Shown here piece by piece: positions 16,241 through 24,565 of a stretch of 38,609 bases of DNA (its first letter is position 1; each line of letters begins with the position of its first letter). Both the position numbers and the translations under genes were made by a program. Source of the DNA: Pelotomaculum sp. (GTDB taxonomy: Bacteria; Bacillota; Desulfotomaculia; Desulfotomaculales; Pelotomaculaceae); NCBI GenBank assembly GCA_018435055.1, contig JAHDOA010000062.1, positions 1-38,609 on the forward strand. Reading direction: 5' to 3'. The notes under the pieces are model-generated. The model was not told the DNA's origin and searched no databases. It worked only from the letters and a program-made list of their open reading frames with translations.

Positions 16241-16795
16241 ATGGAAATTGTCGTGGGTATTACGGGCGCTACAGGATCGATTTACGCAGTGAGGCTGTTG
16301 GAGGCTTTAAAGGAAAAGGGTGTTTATACACATCTGATTATGAGCTACTGGGCCAGGGAAAACCTGATCGTCGAGTCGAAATACTCCCCCGATTATTTAG
16401 AAAGCCTGGCCGCAGAGGTTCATGACAATAAAAATCTCGGGGCCAGGACTTCGAGCGGGTCTTATGTCACCGACGGCATGGTCATAGTACCCTGCAGCAT
16501 GAAAACCTTGAGTTCGATTGCTAACGGCTACTGCGAAAATTTAATTTCCAGATCAGCCGACGTAACCATAAAAGAGGGTAGAAAACTGGTAATATGCCCC
16601 AGGGAAACGCCCTTAAACGTGATTCACCTGGAAAACATGTTGCGCCTGGCCAGGATAGGAGTAAGAATTGTTCCGCCAATGCCTGCTTTTTATAATCACC
16701 CATCCAGCATAGAGGATATTATCAGCCACCATGTTATGAAGCTGCTTGATCAATTCGGCATCAGCAACGCCAACGGCAACAGGTGGAACGGCTAA
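16241..16795 (+). CDS. bsdB: Flavin prenyltransferase UbiX/BsdB
   Basis: 184 residues. It attaches a dimethylallyl group to reduced FMN to make prenyl-FMN, the cofactor of the UbiD-family enzyme encoded upstream. Visible motifs are VVGITGATGSIYAVRLLEAL (flavin-binding loop, 4-23), the MVIVPCSMKTLSSIANGYCENLISRSADV block and the dimethylallyl-phosphate-binding CPRETPLNVIHLENM. The product is of normal length. In Bacillus the order is bsdB-C-D; here ubiX comes last after a 120-base gap. The start is supported by TTAGAGG at a proper distance. Confidence 0.93.
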   Translation: MEIVVGITGATGSIYAVRLLEALKEKGVYTHLIMSYWARENLIVESKYSPDYLESLAAEVHDNKNLGARTSSGSYVTDGMVIVPCSMKTLSSIANGYCENLISRSADVTIKEGRKLVICPRETPLNVIHLENMLRLARIGVRIVPPMPAFYNHPSSIEDIISHHVMKLLDQFGISNANGNRWNG

Positions 16796-16809
16796 TTTGT
16801 GCCTGCCCG

Positions 16810-17778
16810 CTATTCGTTCATTTCCGCAGCTTGCGGCTTCAGTTTCCGGCCGGCGATGGTTAATTTAACCGGTATGAACTTGAAGTGGTCCGTGTTGGTC
16901 TGTTTTTTACTCCAGCGGGCGGTAAATCTGATGAATTCCCGGAGTGTAGGGAATAAATCTTTATTTTTTGTGACCAGGTAGATAGTCGAATTAATTTTAG
17001 GTGTCAGGATTAAATTTTTTGTGCCGAACCCCCAATCCATAAAGGAAACACCGGATGGCAGCGCGGCAATGCCGATTCCCTCACGCACCAGGCCAATGAT
17101 TGTTTTTACCGAAGAGCAGGTCAGTATTATACGTGGTTTAAAATTTGCCTTGTGGCAGGCTTCCTGGAAATCATGGTTGTATCCGGAAGTGGGGGGAGGA
17201 ATTATGAAATCCTCATCCTGCAGTTCTTCGAGGCTTACTGTTTTTTTGCTCGCCAGGGGATGGCTTTTATTGGTGAGAATAACCATATAGTCGGTAACCA
17301 GAGGGATGCAATGCATATGGTTATTATCACAGAGCTGATGGACGAAAGCGGCGTCAATATCATAGTTATTTAGCATATCAAGCAGTTCGCAGCATTGTCT
17401 TTCCCACAGGCTGAGTTGTACCATGGGGAAATTTTTTTTAAAGGATGAAATCAGATTGGGGATGCGGTAATGCCCGGCTATCGGTATGATACCCACCCTG
17501 AGGTCGCCTTTTTCAAACGACACATATCCATAGACGCACCGGCGGGCGTCAACTACTTCCGCCATGATGCGCTCGGCGTGAATAACGAATTCAGCTCCAG
17601 CCGGGCTAAGCTCCACGGACCGGGTTGTCCTCACGAACAGACTGGCGCCCAGTTCATCTTCCAGCTTACTGATCTGCTGTGATAGCGAAGACTGCGATGT
17701 CTTAACCTCCTCTGCCGCACGTGTGAAATTGTGGTATTTTGCCACAGCCAACACGTATTCCAATTGATGCATTTCCAT
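16810..17778 (-). CDS. LysR-family regulator, probable controller of the bsd operon (BsdA-like)
   Basis: 322 residues. The N-terminal winged helix-turn-helix is canonical (MEMHQLEYVLAVAKYHNFTRAAEE, with SQSSLSQQISKLEDELG in the recognition helix), followed by a two-lobed effector-binding domain (DLRVGIIPIAGHY; SSVKTIIGLVREGIGIAALP). AAGGAG lies eight bases before ATG 17778. It converges on ubiX with 14 bases between stops. In Bacillus a LysR protein activates bsdBCD in response to phenolic acids, so the same job is likely here, but the operon promoter is 2.4 kb away rather than divergent from the regulator. Confidence 0.9.
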   Translation of the reverse strand: MEMHQLEYVLAVAKYHNFTRAAEEVKTSQSSLSQQISKLEDELGASLFVRTTRSVELSPAGAEFVIHAERIMAEVVDARRCVYGYVSFEKGDLRVGIIPIAGHYRIPNLISSFKKNFPMVQLSLWERQCCELLDMLNNYDIDAAFVHQLCDNNHMHCIPLVTDYMVILTNKSHPLASKKTVSLEELQDEDFIIPPPTSGYNHDFQEACHKANFKPRIILTCSSVKTIIGLVREGIGIAALPSGVSFMDWGFGTKNLILTPKINSTIYLVTKNKDLFPTLREFIRFTARWSKKQTNTDHFKFIPVKLTIAGRKLKPQAAEMNE

Positions 17779-18054
17779 AATGTCATCTCCTTGAAATCGT
17801 TGTAGCAGTGCCCGGTTGCGTGTTGAATTATTACATATATGATTAATATGTTCTAATAAAGTTATTTATTGTTATTTCTAATAGTTTCTAGTTATATTAT
17901 ATACTGTTTTTGCTTAAAAAACAGTAAAAAAACAGGGAAATACCTCACTTATCATTAATATGTATTAATGGGAGTATGTATTGTAATTAATCGGTATACC
18001 CTATTAATCTGTTGATAGATTCATATTTCTCTTCTAAATATTATATTTGGTACC

Positions 18055-18120
18055 GTAGGTATTTATTTGCCATTAAACTTATTTATAATATACTGTTACT
18101 ATTGATAAAAGAGCATGTTT
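18055..18120 (+). repeat. 66-base direct repeat, copy A
   Basis: Aligns without gaps to 18351-18416 (offset 296), 49 of 66 bases identical by hand count, most differences being transitions. The shared core is TTTATAATATACT plus a following TAAAA and CATGTT. Copy A is not followed by a gene. Confidence 0.7.
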
Positions 18121-18246
18121 TACTTAAGATAGAATCAACCAGCATGACAACATCGGTGTGGGGGGGGGGAAATCCTTAAGCAAGGTTTTAGCAGGTAAAT
18201 AAAAGAGTGTTATGGCGGGTCAATTGTAAATAAAACAGGGGTAAAG

Positions 18247-18305
18247 ATGGGGATGTCTCTTTTGCCTCCCCCGTTTTGGGGGAATGAGGGACGTCCTTTT
18301 TGTAT
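18247..18305. repeat. Long imperfect palindrome with CCCCC-GTTTT-GGGGG core
   Basis: Arms GGGGATGTCTC... and ...GAGGGACGTCC pair imperfectly around CCCCCGTTTTGGGGG (18268-18282), and a T run follows GTCC. It resembles the other palindromic repeats of the window in the GGGGA(C/T)GT arm but is larger and decayed. Confidence 0.5.
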
Positions 18306-18346
18306 GTCAATTTATGCTCAATTACCATAAAATAAGGCGCCATGTT

Positions 18347-18370
18347 GATAGTAAATATTTATTTACTATC
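18347..18370. promoter_or_regulatory. Perfect palindrome, probable MarR operator
   Basis: GATAGTAAATA (18347-18357) and TATTTACTATC (18360-18370) are perfect inverted repeats two bases apart. Size, AT content and position about 60 bases before marR, overlapping the region where a -35 would lie, fit autoregulation by a MarR dimer. Binding is inferred. Confidence 0.65.
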
Positions 18371-18416
18371 AGACCTGTTTATAATATACTATTTCCGTTG
18401 GTAAAAATTCATGTTC
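18351..18416 (+). repeat. 66-base direct repeat, copy B (marR promoter region)
   Basis: Partner of 18055-18120. It contains TATAAT (18380-18385) and TATACT (18386-18391), plausible -10 hexamers for marR, and begins inside the palindromic operator. Copy A lacks the full palindrome. Confidence 0.65.
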
Positions 18417-18429
18417 AGGGGGTGTTAGA

Positions 18430-18888
18430 ATCAGCAATTTAGAAAATGTGGCCGGCAGTTTTTTTACACTTTTATCTTACATGCGTGACAAATTTTTCAG
18501 GCCGTTGGAACAAAAAACACGCTCCCAGTTGAGCCCTTTGCAGCATATTGCAATTTCCACCTTGTACCGCAAGGGTTCTCTGTCGATGTCCGAACTGGCC
18601 CTGGCGATGCAGATATCAAAACAGCAGCTGACGCCCCTTGTTGACAAATTAATCAACCAGGGTCTGCTGGCCAAAAAAAAGGATCAAGACGACCGGCGCG
18701 TTGTGCGTATAGAGGTTACCGAACAGGGCAGAAACATGTTCAGTGAATTATTTGCTGAGATAAAATGCGATCTTGTAGGAAAATTGGGGGCGTTACCCGG
18801 TGAAGAAGTCGATGAACTGGGCCGGATGCTGAAAAGGATCTTGCGGATCCTGAAAAATGTAGAAAATGCGCAAAAACAAGGCCAATAG
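18430..18888 (+). CDS. MarR-family transcriptional regulator
   Basis: About 152 residues. Winged helix signature: LQHIAISTLYRKGSLSMSELALAMQISKQQLTPLVDKLINQGLLAKKKDQDDRRVVRIEVT is split across residues about 36-97, with the wing D-D-R-R. MarR proteins repress efflux genes until a ligand binds, and an exporter operon follows 38 bases downstream. The first standard start is GTG 18448, with no ribosome binding site. AGGGGG (18417-18422) sits seven bases before an in-frame ATC at 18430, giving (M)SNLENVAGSFF, so I place the start there with reservation. Confidence 0.85.
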   Translation: MSNLENVAGSFFTLLSYMRDKFFRPLEQKTRSQLSPLQHIAISTLYRKGSLSMSELALAMQISKQQLTPLVDKLINQGLLAKKKDQDDRRVVRIEVTEQGRNMFSELFAEIKCDLVGKLGALPGEEVDELGRMLKRILRILKNVENAQKQGQ

Positions 18889-18926
18889 TATTAAAAAGAA
18901 ATTCAAAGCCTGAAGGTGGTCAATGC

Positions 18927-19628
18927 ATGAAAAACTTGAAAATAATCCTGATTATACTGGCGGTAATTGTTATCGCCGGCGGGGCGGCCGGGATCTCGTA
19001 CTATGTCTATGAAAGCGTCAATTATTTTTCCACAAAAAACGCCCAGATCACGTCCGATATAATTATGCTGACCCCGGAGGTGACCGGCAAACTAAAGAGC
19101 TGGGACGTAAAGGAAGGGGACTACGTCAGGGCTGGGCAGGTCCTCGGCCGGCAGGACGTCAGCATGATGGTGACCAGTACTGCTGTAAGCCCCCAGGCGC
19201 TGGCCGGTTCGGCCGACGCGATCATCTCCAGGGCGGATATCAAAGCGCCGATCGACGGCAAAGTGATACTGGCCAGTGTAGTCCCGGGCCAGGTTATTTC
19301 GCCCGGCATGGAAATTGCCGCCATAGGCGATACCGCGCACATATACATCAAAGCCAACATTGAAGAGACTGATATCATCAGAATCAAGCCGGGGCAGGCT
19401 GTTGATATTAGAATTGACGCATACTCCAACAAACGCTTCACAGGTTATGTGGAGAGCATCGGGCAGGCCACGCAGTCGGCGTTCAGCCAGTTCCCGTCTC
19501 TCAATACCAGCGGCACATTTTCCAAGGTGACCCAGCTGATACCGGTGAAGATTACCCTCACAGGCGCTGAAGACCTGACGCTGATGCTGGGTATGAACGC
19601 GACCGTGAAAATTCATATCAATCAGTGA
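18927..19628 (+). CDS. Short HlyD-like membrane-fusion protein
   Basis: 233 residues, anchored by one N-terminal helix (IILIILAVIVIAGGAAGISYYVY, within residues 5-27). Half-lipoyl motifs are TGKLKSWDVKEGDYVRAGQV and IKAPIDGKVILASVVPGQVI, followed by a beta-barrel part (HIYIKANIEETDIIRIKPGQ). The coiled-coil hairpin that normally separates the lipoyl halves is replaced by about 25 residues. Such minimal adaptors occur with exporters in single-membrane bacteria. AAGGTGG precedes ATG 18927. A second, full-length adaptor follows 14 bases after the stop. Confidence 0.85.
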   Translation: MKNLKIILIILAVIVIAGGAAGISYYVYESVNYFSTKNAQITSDIIMLTPEVTGKLKSWDVKEGDYVRAGQVLGRQDVSMMVTSTAVSPQALAGSADAIISRADIKAPIDGKVILASVVPGQVISPGMEIAAIGDTAHIYIKANIEETDIIRIKPGQAVDIRIDAYSNKRFTGYVESIGQATQSAFSQFPSLNTSGTFSKVTQLIPVKITLTGAEDLTLMLGMNATVKIHINQ

Positions 19629-19642
19629 AAGAAGGTTTGTAC

Positions 19643-20788
19643 ATGAGTAAGCGAATAAAAATATCCCTGGCGTCTCTTTTGGCGGTAATGCTATTGTTAT
19701 CCACATCTGGCTGCGGCGGCCGCAATGAAGGCGGGGCGGTGGCGGTGACGGCGGCGCCGGCGGCAAATCAGGAACTGGAAACAATGCTGGAGCTAAGCGG
19801 CGTCCTGGTACCGGCCCGCACTGTGGAGATCGCCAGTAAAATACCGGGCAAGGCGGTCAGCGTGGGCGCGGGTGTGGGCAGCGCGGTAAATGCCGGCGAA
19901 ATCCTCATCCAGTTGGACACAGATGCATTGAGCGGCCAGCTGGCGCAGGCGGAAGCCGGCTTGCAGTCGGCCGAGGCAGCGGCGGAGGCGGCTGCGGGGC
20001 AGACCCAACTGGCCGGTATAAACCTGGACGCGGCCCAAAAACTATATGACCGGACCCGTGTCCTTTACGAATCCGGCGCGATCGCGCAGAGCCAGATGGA
20101 CGATGTCACGGACAAGCTGAATATCGCCAAAAACCAGTACGAAAACGCCTCCGGCGCAGCTCTGGCGCAGGCCCGGGCCGCGATTGCCACCGCCCGGGCC
20201 AACATCAAAAGCATTCAGGCGCAGATTGACAGCGCTACAGTCAAAAGCCCCTTAGACGGGATCGTGGCTGTGCAGAATGTCAACGCCGGGCAGGTGGTTT
20301 CGCCGAATGTACCACTAATGTCTATTGTCGACACCTCGACACTGAAGCTAAAAAGCACTGTCTCGCAGGACTTGCTGCCGCTTTTAGCGGTTGGCCGGGA
20401 GATGGACGTCACCATTGACAGTTTCCCGGACAGCCGGCTCAAAGGAACAATATCTATTATCGGGCCGATGGCGGTGAGTACCGGTCAAGTCTTTCCCCTG
20501 GAAATCACCGTTGACAACTGCGGCGGTTTCATGGCCGGGCTGTCGGCGCGCGCATCGATGAGCGCAAAAGCTGGCGGAATTGTTGTCCCCGCGTCGGCGG
20601 TGGCGCAGGGCGGCGGGGAAAGCTATCTGTTTGTTATCAATGGCGATACCGCAGTAAGGCGGGTTGTCAAAGTGGGACTGAAAAATGATCAGGCGGTCCA
20701 AATTTTAGACGGGCTAAGCGAGGGAGAAAGGGTTGCTGTTACCAATGTGAGCGCTCTTACCGACAATAAGCCGGTGCATATTAACTAG
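19643..20788 (+). CDS. Efflux periplasmic-adaptor (MFP) lipoprotein
   Basis: 381 residues. The signal peptide MSKRIKISLASLLAVMLLLS leads to a lipobox-like TSGC (Cys24), so it is a membrane-anchored lipoprotein. The order is lipoyl half, a long alanine-rich coiled-coil hairpin (QLAQAEAGLQSAEAAAEAAA... to ...ARANIKSIQAQIDSA), second lipoyl half (VKSPLDGIVAVQNVNAGQVV) and a beta-barrel plus C-terminal domain (VAQGGGESYLFVINGDTAVRR). This is the RND/MacA-type adaptor layout. It probably works with the ABC pair downstream. GAAGG precedes ATG 19643; the in-frame ATG at 19625 overlaps the previous gene. Confidence 0.9.
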   Translation: MSKRIKISLASLLAVMLLLSTSGCGGRNEGGAVAVTAAPAANQELETMLELSGVLVPARTVEIASKIPGKAVSVGAGVGSAVNAGEILIQLDTDALSGQLAQAEAGLQSAEAAAEAAAGQTQLAGINLDAAQKLYDRTRVLYESGAIAQSQMDDVTDKLNIAKNQYENASGAALAQARAAIATARANIKSIQAQIDSATVKSPLDGIVAVQNVNAGQVVSPNVPLMSIVDTSTLKLKSTVSQDLLPLLAVGREMDVTIDSFPDSRLKGTISIIGPMAVSTGQVFPLEITVDNCGGFMAGLSARASMSAKAGGIVVPASAVAQGGGESYLFVINGDTAVRRVVKVGLKNDQAVQILDGLSEGERVAVTNVSALTDNKPVHIN

Positions 20789-20813
20789 TTGAACTAAGCG
20801 GAGATTGATATAG

Positions 20814-22541
20814 ATGGTAAAATTATTCCGGTTTTTGAGGCCGTATCTCTGGGGCTTATTCTGGGTAATACTGATCCTTTTCGCCCAGTCTATAGCAGAG
20901 CTTTACCTGCCCACGCTGATGGCGGAAGTCGTCGACAACGGCATGTTGAAGGGAGATACCGGATACATCTGGAAATACGGCAGCTACATGCTGGTAGTGG
21001 CGCTGGCCAGCAGCTTTTGCTCCATAACAGGCAGCTACCTGGCTGCAAGAATTGGCATGGGTTTCGGCCGGGATATACGCGACGGCGTTTTTTCGCGTGT
21101 GGAGAGCTATTCCCTGCATGAATTCGACAAGATCGGCGCCGCCTCCCTGATCACCAGGACCACCAACGACATTATCCAGGTACAGACCCTGGTGATCATG
21201 GGCCTGCGCTTTATGGTGTTTGCCCCGATCATGTGCGTTGGCGGTATCATCATGGCCTATTCCAAGGACAAGCAGCTAACTCTGATCCTGGCTGTGGTCC
21301 TGCCGGTGATGCTGCTTCTAATTGCGGTCCTGGCCACATATATCGTTCCTTTGTTTAAAGCCATGCAGATCAAACTGGACAGGGTCAACCTGGTCCTGCG
21401 CGAAAACCTTACCGGTATCAGGGTGATCCGTGCCTTCAACAGGCTGGCCAGCGAGAACAAACGGTTTGAGGCGGCCAACCGCGACCTCGCCGACAACGCA
21501 ATTAGAGTAAACAAAATAATGGCTATGGTCCAGCCGGTGATGATGATCTTTATGAATTTGACCTCCGTCGCCATCATCTGGTTTGGCGGGCACCGCATCA
21601 GCCAGAATGTGATGCAGGTGGGCGACATGATGGCCTTTATCCAGTACGCCATGCAGGTGATGTTTTCCATCATTATGGTCACGGTGATGTTTGTGATGGT
21701 GCCCAGGGCCCAGGCTTCGGCAGTGAGGATAAACGAGGTGCTGGATATTAAGCCCGGTATAGTGGACCCGCCGCAAAGTGTGGCAAGCAGCGGGCAAAAG
21801 GGCTGCGTGGAGTTCCGGGACGTCACCTTCAGCTATCCCGGCGCCGAGCTGCCCGCCATCAGCAATATATCGTTCGCCGCCTATCCGGGAGAGGTTACCG
21901 CGATAATCGGCGGCACGGGCTCGGGCAAATCCACCCTGATCAATTTGATCCCCCGCTTTTACGATGTCGACAGCGGGTCAGTGCTGGTGGAAGGCGTTGA
22001 CGTGCGCCAGGTAAACCAGAAGGAGCTGCGGGCCAAGATTGGTTTCGTGCCCCAGACCCCGGTCCTTTTTAGCGGGACCGTGTCCGAAAACATCCGTTAC
22101 GGCAAGGCTGACGCGACAGATGAAGAGATCGCCCACGCTGCGGAGATCGCCCAGGCGAGCGAATTTATCGCCGGGTTGAAGGATGGATATAAATCGGTGA
22201 TTGCCCAGGGCGGGACAAACCTCTCCGGCGGGCAGAAGCAGCGGCTTTCCATCGCCCGCGCCCTGGTGCGCAGGCCCGGGATCTATATTCTGGACGACAG
22301 TTTTTCCGCCCTCGACTTTAAGACTGACGCCCGGCTGCGCGCCGCGCTCAGAAAAGAGACCGCCGTTTCCACCGTGATCATTGTCGCCCAAAGGGTGGGA
22401 ACGGTGATGGATGCGGACAGGATTATCGTACTGGACGAGGGGCGGATTGCCGGTATGGGCAGGCACAGGGAACTGATTGATTCATGCCTGGTCTACCGGG
22501 AAATTGTATCCTCCCAACTGTCGGAAGAGGAGATAGCGTAG
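20814..22541 (+). CDS. Heterodimeric ABC exporter, subunit with degenerate ATP site
   Basis: 575 residues: six membrane helices (1 to about 310) and a nucleotide-binding domain. Walker A GGTGSGKST and signature LSGGQKQR are canonical, but Walker B ends ILDDSFSALD (Asp for the catalytic Glu) and the switch histidine is replaced by glutamine (VIIVAQRVGT instead of AHRLST). This is the pattern of the regulatory half of BmrC/D- or TM287/288-like multidrug exporters. It follows the adaptor by 25 bases and is followed after 4 bases by its partner. Substrates are unknown; MarR control suggests toxic amphiphiles. Confidence 0.93.
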   Translation: MVKLFRFLRPYLWGLFWVILILFAQSIAELYLPTLMAEVVDNGMLKGDTGYIWKYGSYMLVVALASSFCSITGSYLAARIGMGFGRDIRDGVFSRVESYSLHEFDKIGAASLITRTTNDIIQVQTLVIMGLRFMVFAPIMCVGGIIMAYSKDKQLTLILAVVLPVMLLLIAVLATYIVPLFKAMQIKLDRVNLVLRENLTGIRVIRAFNRLASENKRFEAANRDLADNAIRVNKIMAMVQPVMMIFMNLTSVAIIWFGGHRISQNVMQVGDMMAFIQYAMQVMFSIIMVTVMFVMVPRAQASAVRINEVLDIKPGIVDPPQSVASSGQKGCVEFRDVTFSYPGAELPAISNISFAAYPGEVTAIIGGTGSGKSTLINLIPRFYDVDSGSVLVEGVDVRQVNQKELRAKIGFVPQTPVLFSGTVSENIRYGKADATDEEIAHAAEIAQASEFIAGLKDGYKSVIAQGGTNLSGGQKQRLSIARALVRRPGIYILDDSFSALDFKTDARLRAALRKETAVSTVIIVAQRVGTVMDADRIIVLDEGRIAGMGRHRELIDSCLVYREIVSSQLSEEEIA

Positions 22542-22545
22542 TAGC

Positions 22546-24480
22546 ATGAGTGAACAAAGGACGCAAGGACCCATCCGCCGCGGCCCGGGAAGGCCGGGGG
22601 GACCCGGCGGCCATATGATGGGGCCGGTGCAAAAAGCAAAGGATTTCAAGGGTACTTTAAAAAGGCTGACCAGGTACCTGGAGCCTGAAAAATACAGGTT
22701 TATTGTGGTGTTTTTCCTGGCCGCCGCCAGCACCATTTTTGCCATTGTCGGCCCGAAAATTATGGGCAAGGCTACTACCAAGCTGGCCGAAGGGGTACTG
22801 GCCAAGTACGACTATTTTATGCGGATTAACGCTGCCATCCAGGAAAATATGCCGGTTGCGGTGATCAACAATTTGAAAAAACAGCCCATCCCGGGTTTTG
22901 ATTTTGGCTATATCGGTAAGATCCTCCTCTTATTGGTAGCGTTTTACGCATTCAGCGCCCTGTGCAGCTACGTGATGGGCTATATTATGTCGGGCGTGTC
23001 TCAGAACACCGTGTACCGGATGCGTAACGATGTCAAAGATAAGCTGGACCGGCTGCCGCTCAAATATTTCGACCAGCGCACCTATGGGGAGATCCTGAGC
23101 CGGGTCACGAACGATATGGACAATATCGCCACGACGCTGCAGCAGAGCTTGATCCAGCTGATCACGTCTTTCATCACTGTCGCCGGCATCCTGATCATGA
23201 TGCTGACCATCAGCCCGCTGATGACTCTGATCGCGCTGGTTTCGCTGCCCGTCAGCATGCTGATCACCGTGCAGATCACGAAACGGTCGCAGAAATATTT
23301 TGCGTCGCAGCAGAAATGCATCGGCGACATCAACGGGCATGTGGAGGAGATGTACGCCGGTCATAAAATTGTCCGGGTATTCGGCCACGAGGAGGATTCC
23401 ATTGCCAAGTTCAAGGAAATCAACGACAGGCTGTATAAGGTGGGCTGGAAAGCGCAGTTTATGTCCGGCGTTATTTTCCCGGTATTAAACTTTGTCAGCA
23501 ATATCGGCTATGTTCTCATCTGTGTCGTGGGCGGCTTGCTGGTGGCGCACAGGCAAATTGAAATCGGCGATATCCAGGCCTTTATCCAGTATACCAGGCA
23601 GTTCACCCACCCGATCATCCAGGTGGCCAATATCGCCAACGTGCTGCAGTCTACGGTAGCTTCCGCGGAGCGGGTATTCGAGATCCTGGATGAAGAGGAG
23701 CAGGTTCCCGATCGTGAAGACGCGGCAGTAATCGAATTCCCCAGGGGCCGGGTGAAATTTGAGCATGTAAAATTCGGCTATAAAGAGGACGCGCCGCTTA
23801 TGGAAGACCTGAGCATAGATGTCCAGGCGGGCAGCACCATCGCTATCGTCGGGCCGACCGGAGCGGGCAAGACCACCCTGGTCAACCTGATCATGCGCTT
23901 CTATGAGGTACAGGACGGCCGCATTACCATCGACGGCGTGGATATCATGGATATGAAACGCGGCGACCTGCGCGCGCTGTTCGGCATGGTGCTGCAGGAC
24001 ACCTGGCTGTTTAACGGGACCATCAGGGACAACATCGCTTACGGGCGGGAAGGGGCGTCCGGGGGGGAAATCGTCAACGCGGCCAGGGCGGCCAACGCCG
24101 ACCACTTCATCAAGACATTGCCGGACGGCTATGACACTGTTTTGAACGAGGAGGCCTCCAATATTTCGCAGGGCCAGAAGCAGCTGCTGACTATAGCGCG
24201 CGCCATCCTGGCCGACCCGGCCATCCTGATCCTGGACGAGGCTACCAGCAACATCGACACCAGGACGGAGATATTGATCAAGCGGGCGATGACCAGCCTG
24301 ATGAAAGGCCGGACCAGTTTCGTGATTGCACACCGTCTTTCCACGATCCGCGACGCCGACCTGATCCTGGTGATGAACCAGGGGGCTATCATCGAGCAGG
24401 GCAGCCACGACGAGCTTCTGGCCGGAGGCGGTTTCTACGCCGAGCTCTACAACAGCCAGTTTGTGGAGGCGAGCGCCTAA
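22546..24480 (+). CDS. Heterodimeric ABC exporter, catalytic subunit
   Basis: 644 residues. A glycine/proline-rich N-terminal extension (RRGPGRPGGPGG) precedes six membrane helices with a larger loop around 60-115, then the nucleotide-binding domain: Walker A GPTGAGKTT, signature ISQGQKQ (degenerate from LSGGQ), Walker B ILILDEATSNID with the catalytic Glu, and H-loop VIAHRLST. The degenerate signature faces the already degenerate site of the other subunit, leaving one intact composite site. Start ATG 22546; a GAGGAG lies 14 bases upstream within the preceding gene. Convergent with the SLH gene. Confidence 0.93.
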   Translation: MSEQRTQGPIRRGPGRPGGPGGHMMGPVQKAKDFKGTLKRLTRYLEPEKYRFIVVFFLAAASTIFAIVGPKIMGKATTKLAEGVLAKYDYFMRINAAIQENMPVAVINNLKKQPIPGFDFGYIGKILLLLVAFYAFSALCSYVMGYIMSGVSQNTVYRMRNDVKDKLDRLPLKYFDQRTYGEILSRVTNDMDNIATTLQQSLIQLITSFITVAGILIMMLTISPLMTLIALVSLPVSMLITVQITKRSQKYFASQQKCIGDINGHVEEMYAGHKIVRVFGHEEDSIAKFKEINDRLYKVGWKAQFMSGVIFPVLNFVSNIGYVLICVVGGLLVAHRQIEIGDIQAFIQYTRQFTHPIIQVANIANVLQSTVASAERVFEILDEEEQVPDREDAAVIEFPRGRVKFEHVKFGYKEDAPLMEDLSIDVQAGSTIAIVGPTGAGKTTLVNLIMRFYEVQDGRITIDGVDIMDMKRGDLRALFGMVLQDTWLFNGTIRDNIAYGREGASGGEIVNAARAANADHFIKTLPDGYDTVLNEEASNISQGQKQLLTIARAILADPAILILDEATSNIDTRTEILIKRAMTSLMKGRTSFVIAHRLSTIRDADLILVMNQGAIIEQGSHDELLAGGGFYAELYNSQFVEASA

Positions 24481-24537
24481 AAATGCGCCGATACAGGGGG
24501 GTTGCTTCTCTCCAAACCAAAGTATCTAAAAAAGATG

Positions 24538-24565
24538 TGCGCCGGCTTATTGAATAGCCGGCGCA
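24538..24565. terminator. Shared hairpin between ABC operon and SLH gene
   Basis: TGCGCCGGCT (24538-24547) pairs with AGCCGGCGCA (24556-24565). It overlaps the stop codon of the minus-strand SLH gene and can serve both convergent transcripts. T runs are poor. Confidence 0.55.

Larger units (their letters stand above)
17779..18429. other. 650-base AT-rich gene-free region between lysR and marR
   Basis: It holds the lysR and marR promoter regions, two copies of a 66-base direct repeat, a decayed long hairpin, a run of ten G (18160-18169) and a perfect 24-base palindrome. No ORF with a ribosome binding site is seen. ATATACTGTT occurs at 17899 and 18088. Confidence 0.6.

Noticed and set aside
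18120-18340. CRISPR or tRNA content in the long gap before marR
   Set aside because: No regularly spaced repeats and no cloverleaf; only a direct duplication and one decayed palindrome.
23485-24408. A 307-codon minus-strand frame opposite the second ABC subunit
   Set aside because: Antisense shadow of the nucleotide-binding domain with Asp/Gly/Val-rich nonsense composition.
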